DNA of 64,000 bases, taken from positions 32,303-96,302 of the forward strand of contig CAVUZI010000010.1 in assembly GCA_963745955.1 (NCBI GenBank), read 5' to 3'. A model generated the notes under the pieces. The model did no database searches. It saw only the letters and a program-made list of their open reading frames with translations, and had not been told where the DNA came from. Every line of letters begins with the position of its first letter. The first letter of the stretch is position 1. A program made the translations under genes and the position numbers. This stretch comes from Bog-756 sp963745955. Lineage in GTDB: Bacteria; Actinomycetota; Acidimicrobiia; Acidimicrobiales; RAAP-2. Below, piece after piece: positions 52,585 to 60,444 of the stretch.

Positions 52585-53289
52585 ATGCCAGACCCAACAG
52601 TGGTGACGGAATCCGAGCGGCAGGGTCTACATCGGGCGGCCGTCAAACTGCACAACGAATATGCAGGAGTTTTCGGCGTCGAAACGATCGAACAGCTGCT
52701 GGTGTCCACCGCCGAGGACATAGCTGCCGGCTCCACCGTGAATAACCAGTTCCGTATGGTGCTGTTCATTCGGTTGGCCGGAGAACGGCTAGAGGCGCTG
52801 GCGAAGTCCAAAGGCCGTATCGGCCACGGCCTGCCCGGCGTGCTGTTTCTTTGCGTCCACAATGCGGGGCGCTCACAGATGGCGTTGGGTTGGTTCGCCA
52901 AGCTCGCCGGTTCACGTGCGTTTGCCTGGTCGGGTGGCTCGGAGCCGACCGACTCGCTCAATCAGACGGCGGTCGCGTCCATGGCGGAACTCGACATTGA
53001 CATCTCAACCGGGTACTCCAAGCCGTGGACTGCGGAAGTCCTCGATGCGGCAGACGTAGTGGTCACCATGGGATGTGGAGACGCGTGCCCGCTCTACCCA
53101 GGGAAGAAGTACGAGGACTGGGACGTGGTAGACCCGGCGGGCAGGGCGCTCGATGAGGTACGTGCAATCCGTGACCAGATTGGTCTCCGAGTCCTCGACC
53201 TACTGTACGAACTCGAGATCGCTCCCGATCTGAGCGGCCTGGTGAGTTGGGCGCCCCGGCGAACGGTGTCCTCCTGGACAGGCGGGTAG
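52585..53289 (+). CDS. arsC: Arsenate reductase (thiol-coupled, with N-terminal three-helix domain)
   Basis: A 234-residue protein. The first 85 residues form a helical bundle (HRAAVKLHNEYAGVFGVET) common in actinobacterial arsenate reductases. The phosphatase-fold domain has the P-loop CVHNAGRSQMA (C-x5-R) and the Asp in DWDVVDPAG. It reduces arsenate to arsenite; in actinobacteria with mycothiol or thioredoxin. ATG 52585 has AGGGGG upstream. Second arsenate reductase in this cluster. Confidence 0.88.
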   Translation: MPDPTVVTESERQGLHRAAVKLHNEYAGVFGVETIEQLLVSTAEDIAAGSTVNNQFRMVLFIRLAGERLEALAKSKGRIGHGLPGVLFLCVHNAGRSQMALGWFAKLAGSRAFAWSGGSEPTDSLNQTAVASMAELDIDISTGYSKPWTAEVLDAADVVVTMGCGDACPLYPGKKYEDWDVVDPAGRALDEVRAIRDQIGLRVLDLLYELEIAPDLSGLVSWAPRRTVSSWTGG

Positions 53290-53351
53290 CCGAACCACAC
53301 TCGCGGTCGGTAACCGCAATCGCATCCCATCTGGGATTGTCGTCGGGCCGT

Positions 53352-53702
53352 TTACGAATCGATGGCAGCACGAAGTGCAGACAGTCTTTCTCGGTTGAGC
53401 GAATACCAGACCCACTTCCCACGGCGATCGCCTCGCACGAGTCCTGCCTCGCTCAAGATCTTCAGATGGTGGGAAACGGTGGGCTGGCTCTTGCCCACGG
53501 GCCCGACGAAATCACAGACGCACACCTCGCCATCGGACGAGGACGCCAAGATGCTCAGGATTCGGAGGCGGACAGGGTCGGCCAAGGCGTGGAACCCCCC
53601 GGCCAGTTCCCCGGCGTCGTCCACGTCAAGCGGCGCGGCCAGCACCGAAGCACAGCACAGATCGGCTGTCGCAAGTTCGATCATAGAGGCCTGCTTGGCC
53701 AT
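53352..53702 (-). CDS. arsR: ArsR-family arsenic-responsive repressor
   Basis: A 116-residue ArsR. The metal site is CVCDF in SDGEVCVCDFVGPVG, and the recognition helix is SQPTVSHHLKILSEAGLV. An extra CC pair (DLCCASV, near residue 14) may add a ligand. ATG 53702 lies 6 bases after AGGAGG, which decides the start. It is divergent from the arsI-aqp-flavoprotein operon and surely controls it when arsenite is absent. Confidence 0.92.
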   Translation of the reverse strand: MAKQASMIELATADLCCASVLAAPLDVDDAGELAGGFHALADPVRLRILSILASSSDGEVCVCDFVGPVGKSQPTVSHHLKILSEAGLVRGDRRGKWVWYSLNRERLSALRAAIDS

Positions 53703-53743
53703 GCCCATCCTCCTATTGACGAGAGTGAATGCATCTATCATAA

Positions 53744-53755
53744 TCGATCAATCGA
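53744..53755. promoter_or_regulatory. Candidate ArsR operator upstream of arsI
   Basis: TCGAT-CA-ATCGA, a short perfect palindrome in an AT-rich stretch between arsR and arsI. Suits control of both directions by ArsR. Confidence 0.5.
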
Positions 53756-53783
53756 CATTCGTAAATAACAACGGAGGCTGCTC

Positions 53784-54266
53784 ATGTCCCGCCTGCAACT
53801 CGCTCTCAACGTCTCCGACCTCGAGGAAGCCGTGGTCTTTTACTCCAAGCTGTTCGGTGCCGAGCCGGCCAAGCGCCAGCCCGGCTACGCCAACTTCGCC
53901 ATCGCCGATCCGCCCCTCAAGCTGGTCTTGATGGAGTCGAAGGATGCTCGGGGTCACGGAACCATCGGCGCTCTCAACCACTTGGGCGTGGAGGTGGCCA
54001 CCACGGACGAGGTTGTGATGGCCAGTGGTCGCCTCAGCGATGAGGGCCTCGCCACCGCGGTGGAGGACCAGACGACCTGCTGCTTTGCCGTCCAGGACAA
54101 GGTCTGGGTGAGTGACCCCGATGGCGCACCGTGGGAGGTCTACACGGTCCTTGCCGACGCACCGGCTGATAGCTGCGTCGCCGGGGACGGATCGTGCTGC
54201 ATCCCTGAGGCGGTCCGAAGCAACCCGGTGTCGGTGGGTGCCGGCTCGTCCCCGTCCTGCTGCTGA
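53784..54266 (+). CDS. arsI: ArsI/CadI-type glyoxalase-fold protein
   Basis: A 160-residue vicinal-oxygen-chelate protein. The N-terminus SRLQLALNVSDLEEAVVFYSKLFG, the AIADPPLKLVLMES stretch, and TTCCFAVQDKVWVSDPDG with its Cys pair are those of ArsI (C-As lyase) and CadI. ArsI splits methylarsenite to arsenite with O2 and Fe(II). Extra Cys at the C-terminus (SCCIP, PSCC). First gene of the + strand ars operon. Confidence 0.88.
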   Translation: MSRLQLALNVSDLEEAVVFYSKLFGAEPAKRQPGYANFAIADPPLKLVLMESKDARGHGTIGALNHLGVEVATTDEVVMASGRLSDEGLATAVEDQTTCCFAVQDKVWVSDPDGAPWEVYTVLADAPADSCVAGDGSCCIPEAVRSNPVSVGAGSSPSCC

Positions 54267-54314
54267 GCCGGGGCGCCCGAGTCAACGAGCATCTGACGGA
54301 CAGGGGAAGCGAAC

Positions 54315-55049
54315 ATGCGGGACACCATCTTGTGGCGACGGCTGCTGGCCGAGTTCCTGGGCAGCGCCCTGCTGGCCGCCATCGTCATCGGATCAGGGAT
54401 CGCAGCCCAGACCTTGTCGCCCGGCAACGTCGGACTCCAGCTCTTCGAGAACGCCGCAGCCACCGCTGCGGGCCTGTTCGCCATCATCTTGATGTTCGGA
54501 CCGATCTCTGGTGCCCACTTCAACCCGGTGGTGTCCTTCGTGGATGCGGCCTTCGGCGGTCTCTCGTGGAAGGACGCGGCCGCCTATGCCCCGTTCCAAG
54601 CGATCGGATGCATCGGCGGGGCCATCTTGGCCAACGTGATGTTCTCTGAGGCGGCGATCTCCATCTCGACCAAGCACCGAGCCTCGGGGCCGCACTGGGT
54701 GTCCGAGGTGGTGGCCACCGTTGGTCTGATCCTGGTGATCTTCGCCTTGGCCCGATCCGGGCGTTCGCACCTGGCCCCGGCTGCCGTCGGGGCCTATATA
54801 GGAGCGGCCTACTTCTTCACCAGCTCGACCAGCTTCGCCAACCCGGCCATCACCATTGGTCGTATGTTCTCAAACACCTTTGCCGGCATCGCCCCGTCTT
54901 CGGTCCCGAGCTTCATCTCGGCACAGATCGTAGGTGGGGTGCTGGCCTTCGGGCTGGTGCGGGGTCTCTACCCCGGCATCACCAAAGCCGAGGCGGCCGA
55001 CATTATCGAGCCCCATCTGCGGGCCGAGACCGACCTGGAAACCCAATGA
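54315..55049 (+). CDS. MIP-family aquaglyceroporin (AqpS-like)
   Basis: A 244-residue major intrinsic protein with six membrane segments. The two pore loops are AHFNPVVSF (first NPA altered to NPV) and FANPAITIG (second intact). In Sinorhizobium such a channel (AqpS) lets arsenite made by ArsC leave the cell down its gradient. No ArsB, Acr3 or ArsJ efflux protein is seen in the cluster, which fits that role. Confidence 0.87.
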   Translation: MRDTILWRRLLAEFLGSALLAAIVIGSGIAAQTLSPGNVGLQLFENAAATAAGLFAIILMFGPISGAHFNPVVSFVDAAFGGLSWKDAAAYAPFQAIGCIGGAILANVMFSEAAISISTKHRASGPHWVSEVVATVGLILVIFALARSGRSHLAPAAVGAYIGAAYFFTSSTSFANPAITIGRMFSNTFAGIAPSSVPSFISAQIVGGVLAFGLVRGLYPGITKAEAADIIEPHLRAETDLETQ

Positions 55050-55083
55050 CCTCACACCCTGTTCCCCCTCGGAAGGAACCCTC

Positions 55084-56478
55084 ATGCACCTCGTAGCCAT
55101 TGGCGGCAGCGATGCCGGCATTAGTGCCGCCCTGCGGGCTCGGGAGCTCGACCCGGCGAGCGAGGTCACCGTCGTCGTGGCCGACGCCTATCCCAACTTC
55201 TCGATCTGCGGCATCCCCTACTACGTCTCGGGCGAGGTGACCCACTGGCGAAATCTGGCCCACCGCACCCTGGACGATCTGGCTGCCACTGGGATGCAGG
55301 TGCGGCTCAACACCCGGGCCACATCAATCGACGTTGGTGGTCGTAAGCTCACTGTGGTCGATGGGACGGGGGCGGAGGACCTTCTTGCCTACGACCAACT
55401 GGTGATCGGGACCGGGGCGGTCTCGGCCAGGCCGCCGATAGCCGGTCTGGTCGGCGACGGCGCCCTCGGGCCCAACGACGGCCTGCATCTCCTTCACTCG
55501 ATGGGGGACACGTTCGCTCTCATGCACACTCTCGCGGACACCACTCCGACCAGCGCGGTGATCGTCGGTGCAGGCTATATCGGCTTGGAGATGGCCGAGG
55601 GCCTCCAGATGCGTGGACTCGCGGTCACCCAGTTCGAGCAGCTTCCCGAGGTGCTCCCCACAGTAGACGCCACCCTCGGGGCCATGGTGAAGGCCACGCT
55701 GACGGCTCACGGCGTCGACGTCCGAACCTCGACCACGGTGAGGCACATCGCCAAAGCCCCGGTTGGTTCGCCGGGGCGGCTCCAGGTCGAGGCGGTGGAC
55801 CGTAATGGCACAGCACAGATCACCTACGCCGATCTGGTCCTGGTGGTGGTCGGAGTGCGCCCGGACACTGAGCTCGCCGTCTCGGCCGGTGCCAAGCTCG
55901 GAATCGGCGGAGCCATCAGTGTGGATCGACACATGCGCACCAACCTGGAGGGAGTGTTCGCGGCCGGGGACTGCGTCGTAACCCATCATCGCCTGATGGG
56001 CGTCACCTACCTGCCGCTCGGGACGACCGCCCACAAACAGGGCCGGGTGGCTGGGGAGAACGCCATCGGCGGAAGCCGCGAGTTCGCTGGCAGCCTCGGG
56101 ACGCAAGTGGTGAAGATCTTTGACATGGTCGCCTCACGCACCGGATTGCGCGACAGTGAGGCGGTGGCGGCAGGATTCGACCCACTGACCGTCGAGTTCG
56201 AGGCCGACGACCACAAGGCGTACTACCCAGGCAGCCACCGGATCCGGATGCGCTACACGGGGGACCGGACGACCGGCCGCCTGCTCGGTGTACAGCTCTT
56301 CGGCCACCGCCACGCCGAGGTGGCCAAGCGGATCGACATCGCCGCTGCCGCCATCTTCAATGAGATGACCGTGGATGCAATGAGCGACCTCGACCTCTCC
56401 TACACACCTCCACTCGGGAGCCCGTGGGACGCCGTCCAGGCCGGAGCCCAGACGTGGGTTCGAGGTGCGATCCAGTGA
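55084..56478 (+). CDS. FAD/NAD(P)-dependent pyridine nucleotide-disulfide oxidoreductase (CoA-disulfide reductase-like)
   Basis: A 464-residue flavoprotein of the CoADR/NADH oxidase group. FAD motif HLVAIGGSDAGISAALRA, a single redox Cys in FSICGIPYYVSGE, NAD motif AVIVGAGYIGLEMAEG, and VFAAGDCVVTHH are seen. The C-terminal dimer domain (VVKIFDMVASRTGL) is complete. It follows GGAAGGA and is next in the ars operon. It could keep low-molecular-weight thiols reduced for arsenate reduction. Direct reduction of an arsenical cannot be ruled out. Confidence 0.87.
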   Translation: MHLVAIGGSDAGISAALRARELDPASEVTVVVADAYPNFSICGIPYYVSGEVTHWRNLAHRTLDDLAATGMQVRLNTRATSIDVGGRKLTVVDGTGAEDLLAYDQLVIGTGAVSARPPIAGLVGDGALGPNDGLHLLHSMGDTFALMHTLADTTPTSAVIVGAGYIGLEMAEGLQMRGLAVTQFEQLPEVLPTVDATLGAMVKATLTAHGVDVRTSTTVRHIAKAPVGSPGRLQVEAVDRNGTAQITYADLVLVVVGVRPDTELAVSAGAKLGIGGAISVDRHMRTNLEGVFAAGDCVVTHHRLMGVTYLPLGTTAHKQGRVAGENAIGGSREFAGSLGTQVVKIFDMVASRTGLRDSEAVAAGFDPLTVEFEADDHKAYYPGSHRIRMRYTGDRTTGRLLGVQLFGHRHAEVAKRIDIAAAAIFNEMTVDAMSDLDLSYTPPLGSPWDAVQAGAQTWVRGAIQ

Positions 56479-57308
56479 CTGTGATTACATCTCGATTCGT
56501 CTGCAGCGACTCACCCGAGCAATCCCTAGTGCTGCCTGGGTCTTCATCTAGGTCAGCAGTTGTTTCGGAAGTCCGCGTGGCTCCAGTTGATGGACGACAC
56601 CGGCTTCTCGTGATCGAGGGTGATCTTTGCTGTTGCGAAGATCTTGTTGGCGCGCTCGACTGTGAGGGATTCAACGTCGAGATAGCCACCACTGCCGAGG
56701 AGGGTCTTCGTATGTTTTCCGAGTCTCCACCCGAACTTGTGCTTCTCGGGATGTCGTTACCCGACCGATCAGGAATCGACACGTGTCGGCGCTTGCTGGA
56801 GCTGAATGACATACCCATTGTGTTTGTCGATCACCGATCAGTTGAATCAGAGGTTGTGCTTGGCCTTGAAGCTGGAGCTGAGGACTACGTCACCCGTCCG
56901 TGCAGAACTCAGGAAATGGTTGCTCGGATCCGTGCCGTGTTGCGTCGTAGGCTCCCTAGCGAATGCCGATCACTCGATCAGTCGAAATTGCCGACCCCCT
57001 CAGTTGATGAGACCGTCACGGTTGGGCCTATCGAGCTGAGTCTTCAATCCCGACGACTGGTCGTCGGCGGACACCCCGTGCACTGCGCCCCAAAGGAGTT
57101 CGATCTTTTAATCGCCTTGGCATCGCCACCAGAAATTCTCCGAACACGAGAAGAATTGATCGACCAAGTTTGGCCACATGCAAGGCTCACCGGCACCAGA
57201 ACAGTCGACAAGCATGTACGAACCCTCCGTGCAAAGATCGAAATAGATCCAACGAAGCCGAGACATCTCATAACGGTCCACGGGCTAGGTTTCCGTCTGC
57301 AGAGGTAG
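56475..57308 (+). CDS. OmpR/PhoB-type response regulator with atypical receiver
   Basis: A protein of about 277 residues. After a 40-residue leader comes a receiver domain (RLLVIEGDLCCCEDLVGAL) and then an OmpR winged helix (ELSLQSRRLVVGGHPVHCAPKEFDLL, RTVDKHVRTLRAKIE). The phospho-acceptor Asp is replaced by Gly92 (LLGMSLPDRSG), and the conserved Lys by Arg (VTRPC). It cannot be phosphorylated in the usual way. GTG 56475 overlaps the flavoprotein stop (GTGA). No histidine kinase is near. Base composition is less GC-rich than upstream, suggesting transfer. Confidence 0.87.
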   Translation: MTVITSRFVCSDSPEQSLVLPGSSSRSAVVSEVRVAPVDGRHRLLVIEGDLCCCEDLVGALDCEGFNVEIATTAEEGLRMFSESPPELVLLGMSLPDRSGIDTCRRLLELNDIPIVFVDHRSVESEVVLGLEAGAEDYVTRPCRTQEMVARIRAVLRRRLPSECRSLDQSKLPTPSVDETVTVGPIELSLQSRRLVVGGHPVHCAPKEFDLLIALASPPEILRTREELIDQVWPHARLTGTRTVDKHVRTLRAKIEIDPTKPRHLITVHGLGFRLQR

Positions 57309-57331
57309 TTGCACCCCGGTGGACCCGCAAT

Positions 57332-58087
57332 TCAACGAGATTGCGATCGGAGTGCGCGCCTCACTGTCATAATGAGCTGGCGCCTTACCTCTGGCGAAAC
57401 CGGGCGGCTATAACCGAGAAGCTCCTCGACCGCCTGAAGCGTAGCCAGGTCAAACACCTCAAGTCCGTGCGTCCATATGATGCGCTTAAGCGGGGAGCTG
57501 TTCATTTGGCGACCGCGTGGTCGATAGTCCATCAGGTGACCGCGATCTGATTTGTCTTTGCGAATGGCAAGTTCCAGCTTGTCTAGTGCCCGTTTGGTCT
57601 TCTGGCGGGCAGTCTGTTCCTTGATCCCCAAAAGCTCACCGATTGTCGAGTAGGCAAGGCCATGCCAATTGCGGAGTGCAAGCATGAGACTGTCGGCGTA
57701 ATTCAAGGTCGCGACGATGGCAGCGAGATCGGCTACCACAGCCGAGTCGAATGCTCGGACTGGCGAAGAGGTCATGACGATATCCGTCTCATCGGGCCTT
57801 GATGTTGGGTGATCCCGAATCCACTGGCGAACCTGGAGTCGGACTTGTTCGCTAAACCAGGTAAGGACCGAATCGCTACCCGATTCGAATTCACGGAATG
57901 TTCCGATTCCACGCTCAAGAGCCAATTCTAAAATCACACCGCGCTCGGAATCAGCCAATCCAGGCGCCATCGAATGCACCAGACCGAGTAATTGATCCCC
58001 ATGGACACTGATTAGCATGGGTGCAGCAAGTGGATCGCTAAGGACAATCCGCTGGGCGAGTACTACTTCGACCTCAGTACCGTTCAC
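57332..58087 (-). CDS. Sigma-70-like factor with C-terminal extension
   Basis: A 251-residue protein. Residues 45-95 resemble sigma region 2 (LELALERGIGTFREFESGSD, LTWFSEQVRLQVRQWIRDH). Residues 115-175 match region 4 (LALRNWHGLAYSTIGELLGI then KEQTARQKTKRALDKL). The last 60 residues are an extra helical tail not usual in ECF factors. Its ATG overlaps the stop of the upstream C39-like gene as ATGA, so its translation depends on it. No classical anti-sigma is seen. It is convergent with the response regulator. A sigma-like regulator is the best reading; direct RNA polymerase binding is not shown. Confidence 0.65.
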   Translation of the reverse strand: MNGTEVEVVLAQRIVLSDPLAAPMLISVHGDQLLGLVHSMAPGLADSERGVILELALERGIGTFREFESGSDSVLTWFSEQVRLQVRQWIRDHPTSRPDETDIVMTSSPVRAFDSAVVADLAAIVATLNYADSLMLALRNWHGLAYSTIGELLGIKEQTARQKTKRALDKLELAIRKDKSDRGHLMDYRPRGRQMNSSPLKRIIWTHGLEVFDLATLQAVEELLGYSRPVSPEVRRQLIMTVRRALRSQSR

Positions 58088-59583
58088 AACGGCCCTGTGA
58101 CTTGTCCGAATGTATGACCTACCGTGCGAGGGACGTTCTGTGCCGTCAGTGCTTTGCCCGGGGATGTGGCGTGGTGCGCGATGCTCCTCAACGGGCCGTC
58201 TGATGGAGTCGGTCGGATGGCGGCATCATCTGTCCCGGGTAACCAACTCCAAAGCTCCCCAGGTATCCGCATTGCAACAAATGTCAGGTCTCGTGTGCGT
58301 TCGGTAGCATCAATCAGGATCTCGGAAACCACAACAAGATCGTCCTCGATCTGCGAATCAATTTGAACTGCCTCGACTACCCAAATCCATCGCGGCATTG
58401 TCAGGCGCCGATACAGACCTTCCAGCAACGGCGACGCACCTCTATCGCGGACCCCAGCCTTGAACTGATTCGAGTGCACAAGCGTTGATCGGAACACGAT
58501 TCTCGCTGGCTCATCGAACGACGGGATGAGGGTTTCGAAGAAACCTCCCGACTCGCCGTTGCCTTTCGACTCGAAGGCTCGGCGAATCCGAGCCTTACCA
58601 AGCTCTTCTGCCACCTCGCCAGTGACCAACACATCCGCTGGACACGGGATAATTAGTTGCTCCCAGTTCTGTTCTTCATCAATATTGGTCGACTCGACAA
58701 TTTGATACGGGCCGACTTCGCAATCGTGGCAAACGAAGTGAGTTGGTTCGATGGTGCTGGCGCCATCGAACCATCGGTACCCGATAAGGACGAGGAGAGA
58801 CCTTCCACGGGTTACTGCCATAACTGGCATGCCCGAATTCAAATATCGGCTTGCAACACTCGCGACGGTTTCGTTCGCTGGCAGGTTCTGGCAGTTATAG
58901 ATCAGCGCTGGGAGACCCAGAGCACGACTACCTTCAGCTATCTGGGTGATTGAATGGCCGACGCCGAGTCCGGGGGGCAGCGCGCCAGCGACATCCTCTA
59001 GCAGCAATGGTCGTTGACCATAACCCAACAGATACAGGCGGGCACACATCCACAGTGAAGCCTCAACACGGCCGCCGGCGTGAGGATCGATGGCCATGAA
59101 CGGAACAGCTTGCACCGATAAGGTGTACCCGAAGACATTGACCTCGCTCTCGATTGTGCAAGAAACGGCGGTCTGAAGATCAGGAGGCGGGGGAAAAAGG
59201 GTCTGCCCGATCCTAGCGGCGGATTGCGGACGTACGACCATCCAACCCAAGTAGCTCAGATCGCTTAGGTCGTAAACTGACTCCAACTCGTTTAGATCGA
59301 CCGTCGGCGGCTCGACGAAGAAGTGGATGCGGTGGCCGGCGGTCGTTTGCCCAGAGCGCGAGGTTGTCGCTGGCCAACCACGTTCACTTTGCATATCGGG
59401 GTCCCGGTAGTCGTACTCAATCAACGCCATCTGGGCGCCGAGGGCGTAAGCCTGACCGAACAGCTCGTCGACGATTCTGAACTCGGAGCCACCGTATTGA
59501 CTGCTGAGAGCGAGAAGGGCTCCCGGCGGCCGCAGGTCGACGATTCGACCTAATTGGGCAGGCGACCGCTCACCCCTATCCAT
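58084..59583 (-). CDS. C39-like papain-fold protein with altered catalytic residues
   Basis: A 499-residue protein of a family I know only as C39-like hypotheticals. A first domain ends VRPQSAARIGQTLFPPP. The papain-like domain follows (VQAVPFMAIDPHAGGRVEAS, LNSGMPVMAVTRG, HFVCHDCEVGPYQI). Where relatives have Cys in a GxCxxAxxWM motif, this one has Arg172; where they have His before the GYR strand, it has Ser262. Asp287 remains. The C-terminal part (LYRRLTMPRWIWVVEAVQ) is shared by the family. It is probably an inactive protease used for binding. It is coupled to the sigma-like gene. Confidence 0.6.
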   Translation of the reverse strand: MDRGERSPAQLGRIVDLRPPGALLALSSQYGGSEFRIVDELFGQAYALGAQMALIEYDYRDPDMQSERGWPATTSRSGQTTAGHRIHFFVEPPTVDLNELESVYDLSDLSYLGWMVVRPQSAARIGQTLFPPPPDLQTAVSCTIESEVNVFGYTLSVQAVPFMAIDPHAGGRVEASLWMCARLYLLGYGQRPLLLEDVAGALPPGLGVGHSITQIAEGSRALGLPALIYNCQNLPANETVASVASRYLNSGMPVMAVTRGRSLLVLIGYRWFDGASTIEPTHFVCHDCEVGPYQIVESTNIDEEQNWEQLIIPCPADVLVTGEVAEELGKARIRRAFESKGNGESGGFFETLIPSFDEPARIVFRSTLVHSNQFKAGVRDRGASPLLEGLYRRLTMPRWIWVVEAVQIDSQIEDDLVVVSEILIDATERTRDLTFVAMRIPGELWSWLPGTDDAAIRPTPSDGPLRSIAHHATSPGKALTAQNVPRTVGHTFGQVTGPL

Positions 59584-59600
59584 AGTCGGATGGCCCTAAC

Positions 59601-59798
59601 TCATTGGATGTATGTACTGACACCGACCTCGACGGCCTGCCGGAGTACTTCCGCCACGCTGTCCATCTTCTCGATCACTCTCTGACGAGCTTGAGCAGAC
59701 AGTTGGAGCTCGGGAAAGGATTCGACAGAGGTGTACTGGAACCCGCCGTCGACAGGAAGATCCACCAGGGAGATTTCGACCTCGAGATTGCCTTTCAC
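59601..59798 (-). CDS. Small hypothetical protein, first gene of the sigma-like operon
   Basis: A 65-residue protein (LEVEISLVDLPVDGG then RQRVIEKMDSVAEVLRQAVE) with a short beta part and a helical part. It ends 17 bases before the C39-like gene on the same strand, so it is probably cotranscribed. No family recognised; it has some look of the small proteins found with trypsin-like effectors, which is not firm. Confidence 0.45.
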   Translation of the reverse strand: MKGNLEVEISLVDLPVDGGFQYTSVESFPELQLSAQARQRVIEKMDSVAEVLRQAVEVGVSTYIQ

Positions 59799-60026
59799 GC
59801 CAGATGCCTCGCAAGACCGCCGTGGGGTGAAGGGCTGACCGAATCAACAGGGCCTGCGATTGCATGGGTACCAATGCATGTCATCACATCGACGACGATA
59901 AATGTCCTGCCTTTCCAAATCGCGACCCTTCAGTGTCCAAAAGGTGAACTACTGTCGAAATAATCCCGACCAAATGTTGCGCATAATCGGAGATTTCTAT
60001 CGACGATTCAAGGGCAGTGGGGAGTC

Positions 60027-60352
60027 TGTCACAAGTTACTAAAGTCTGCTTTTTTGATGTGTGACATCCGACGGCAAACTCGACTCGTGACACCGATAGT
60101 TCATCTGGTCAGCATCTGTCTGTCGAGCATCTTTACCCACCACGTCGACGCTTTTCGTTGATTTGACATGAATGGAGCTGGCCTCACCCCTCCACGACTA
60201 GGACTTTCTCGGTCACGTACAAACTAGTGCCTCATCAGTTTTGGGTTGTCACGTACTAATAGTAAGTGGATGTATTAGTCGTGACACACGTGTTCCGGCG
60301 GAAGTAACAACATCGACTGTTCATCCGATCTGCACTAATCAGTGACGTTGAG
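60027..60352. promoter_or_regulatory. Cluster of GTCAC/GTGAC half-sites with a large inverted repeat
   Basis: The gap between the sigma-like operon (-) and the secreted protein (+) is about 645 bases (59799-60444) and has no convincing gene. It holds GTCAC at 60028, 60212 and 60248, and GTGAC at 60061, 60087, 60281 and 60342. At 60247-60286 TGTCACGTACTAATA pairs with TATTAGTCGTGACA around an 11-base loop, with a single unpaired T. The sites at 60212 and 60028 continue similarly (GTACAAACTAG, AAGTTACTAAAG). This looks like a multi-site operator for both directions. Confidence 0.55.
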
Positions 60353-60444
60353 ATTACCTGGCTTCCTTAGATTCTCTTATGAGGGATCCTGCCAAGTTCG
60401 AACGGAACGCTCCCTCGCAACCATTCACCAATCAGAGGAGAAAC

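Noticed and set aside
59884..60093. 69-codon reverse frame in the intergenic region
   Set aside because: No good ribosome site and no family features; it covers part of the repeated GTCAC motif.
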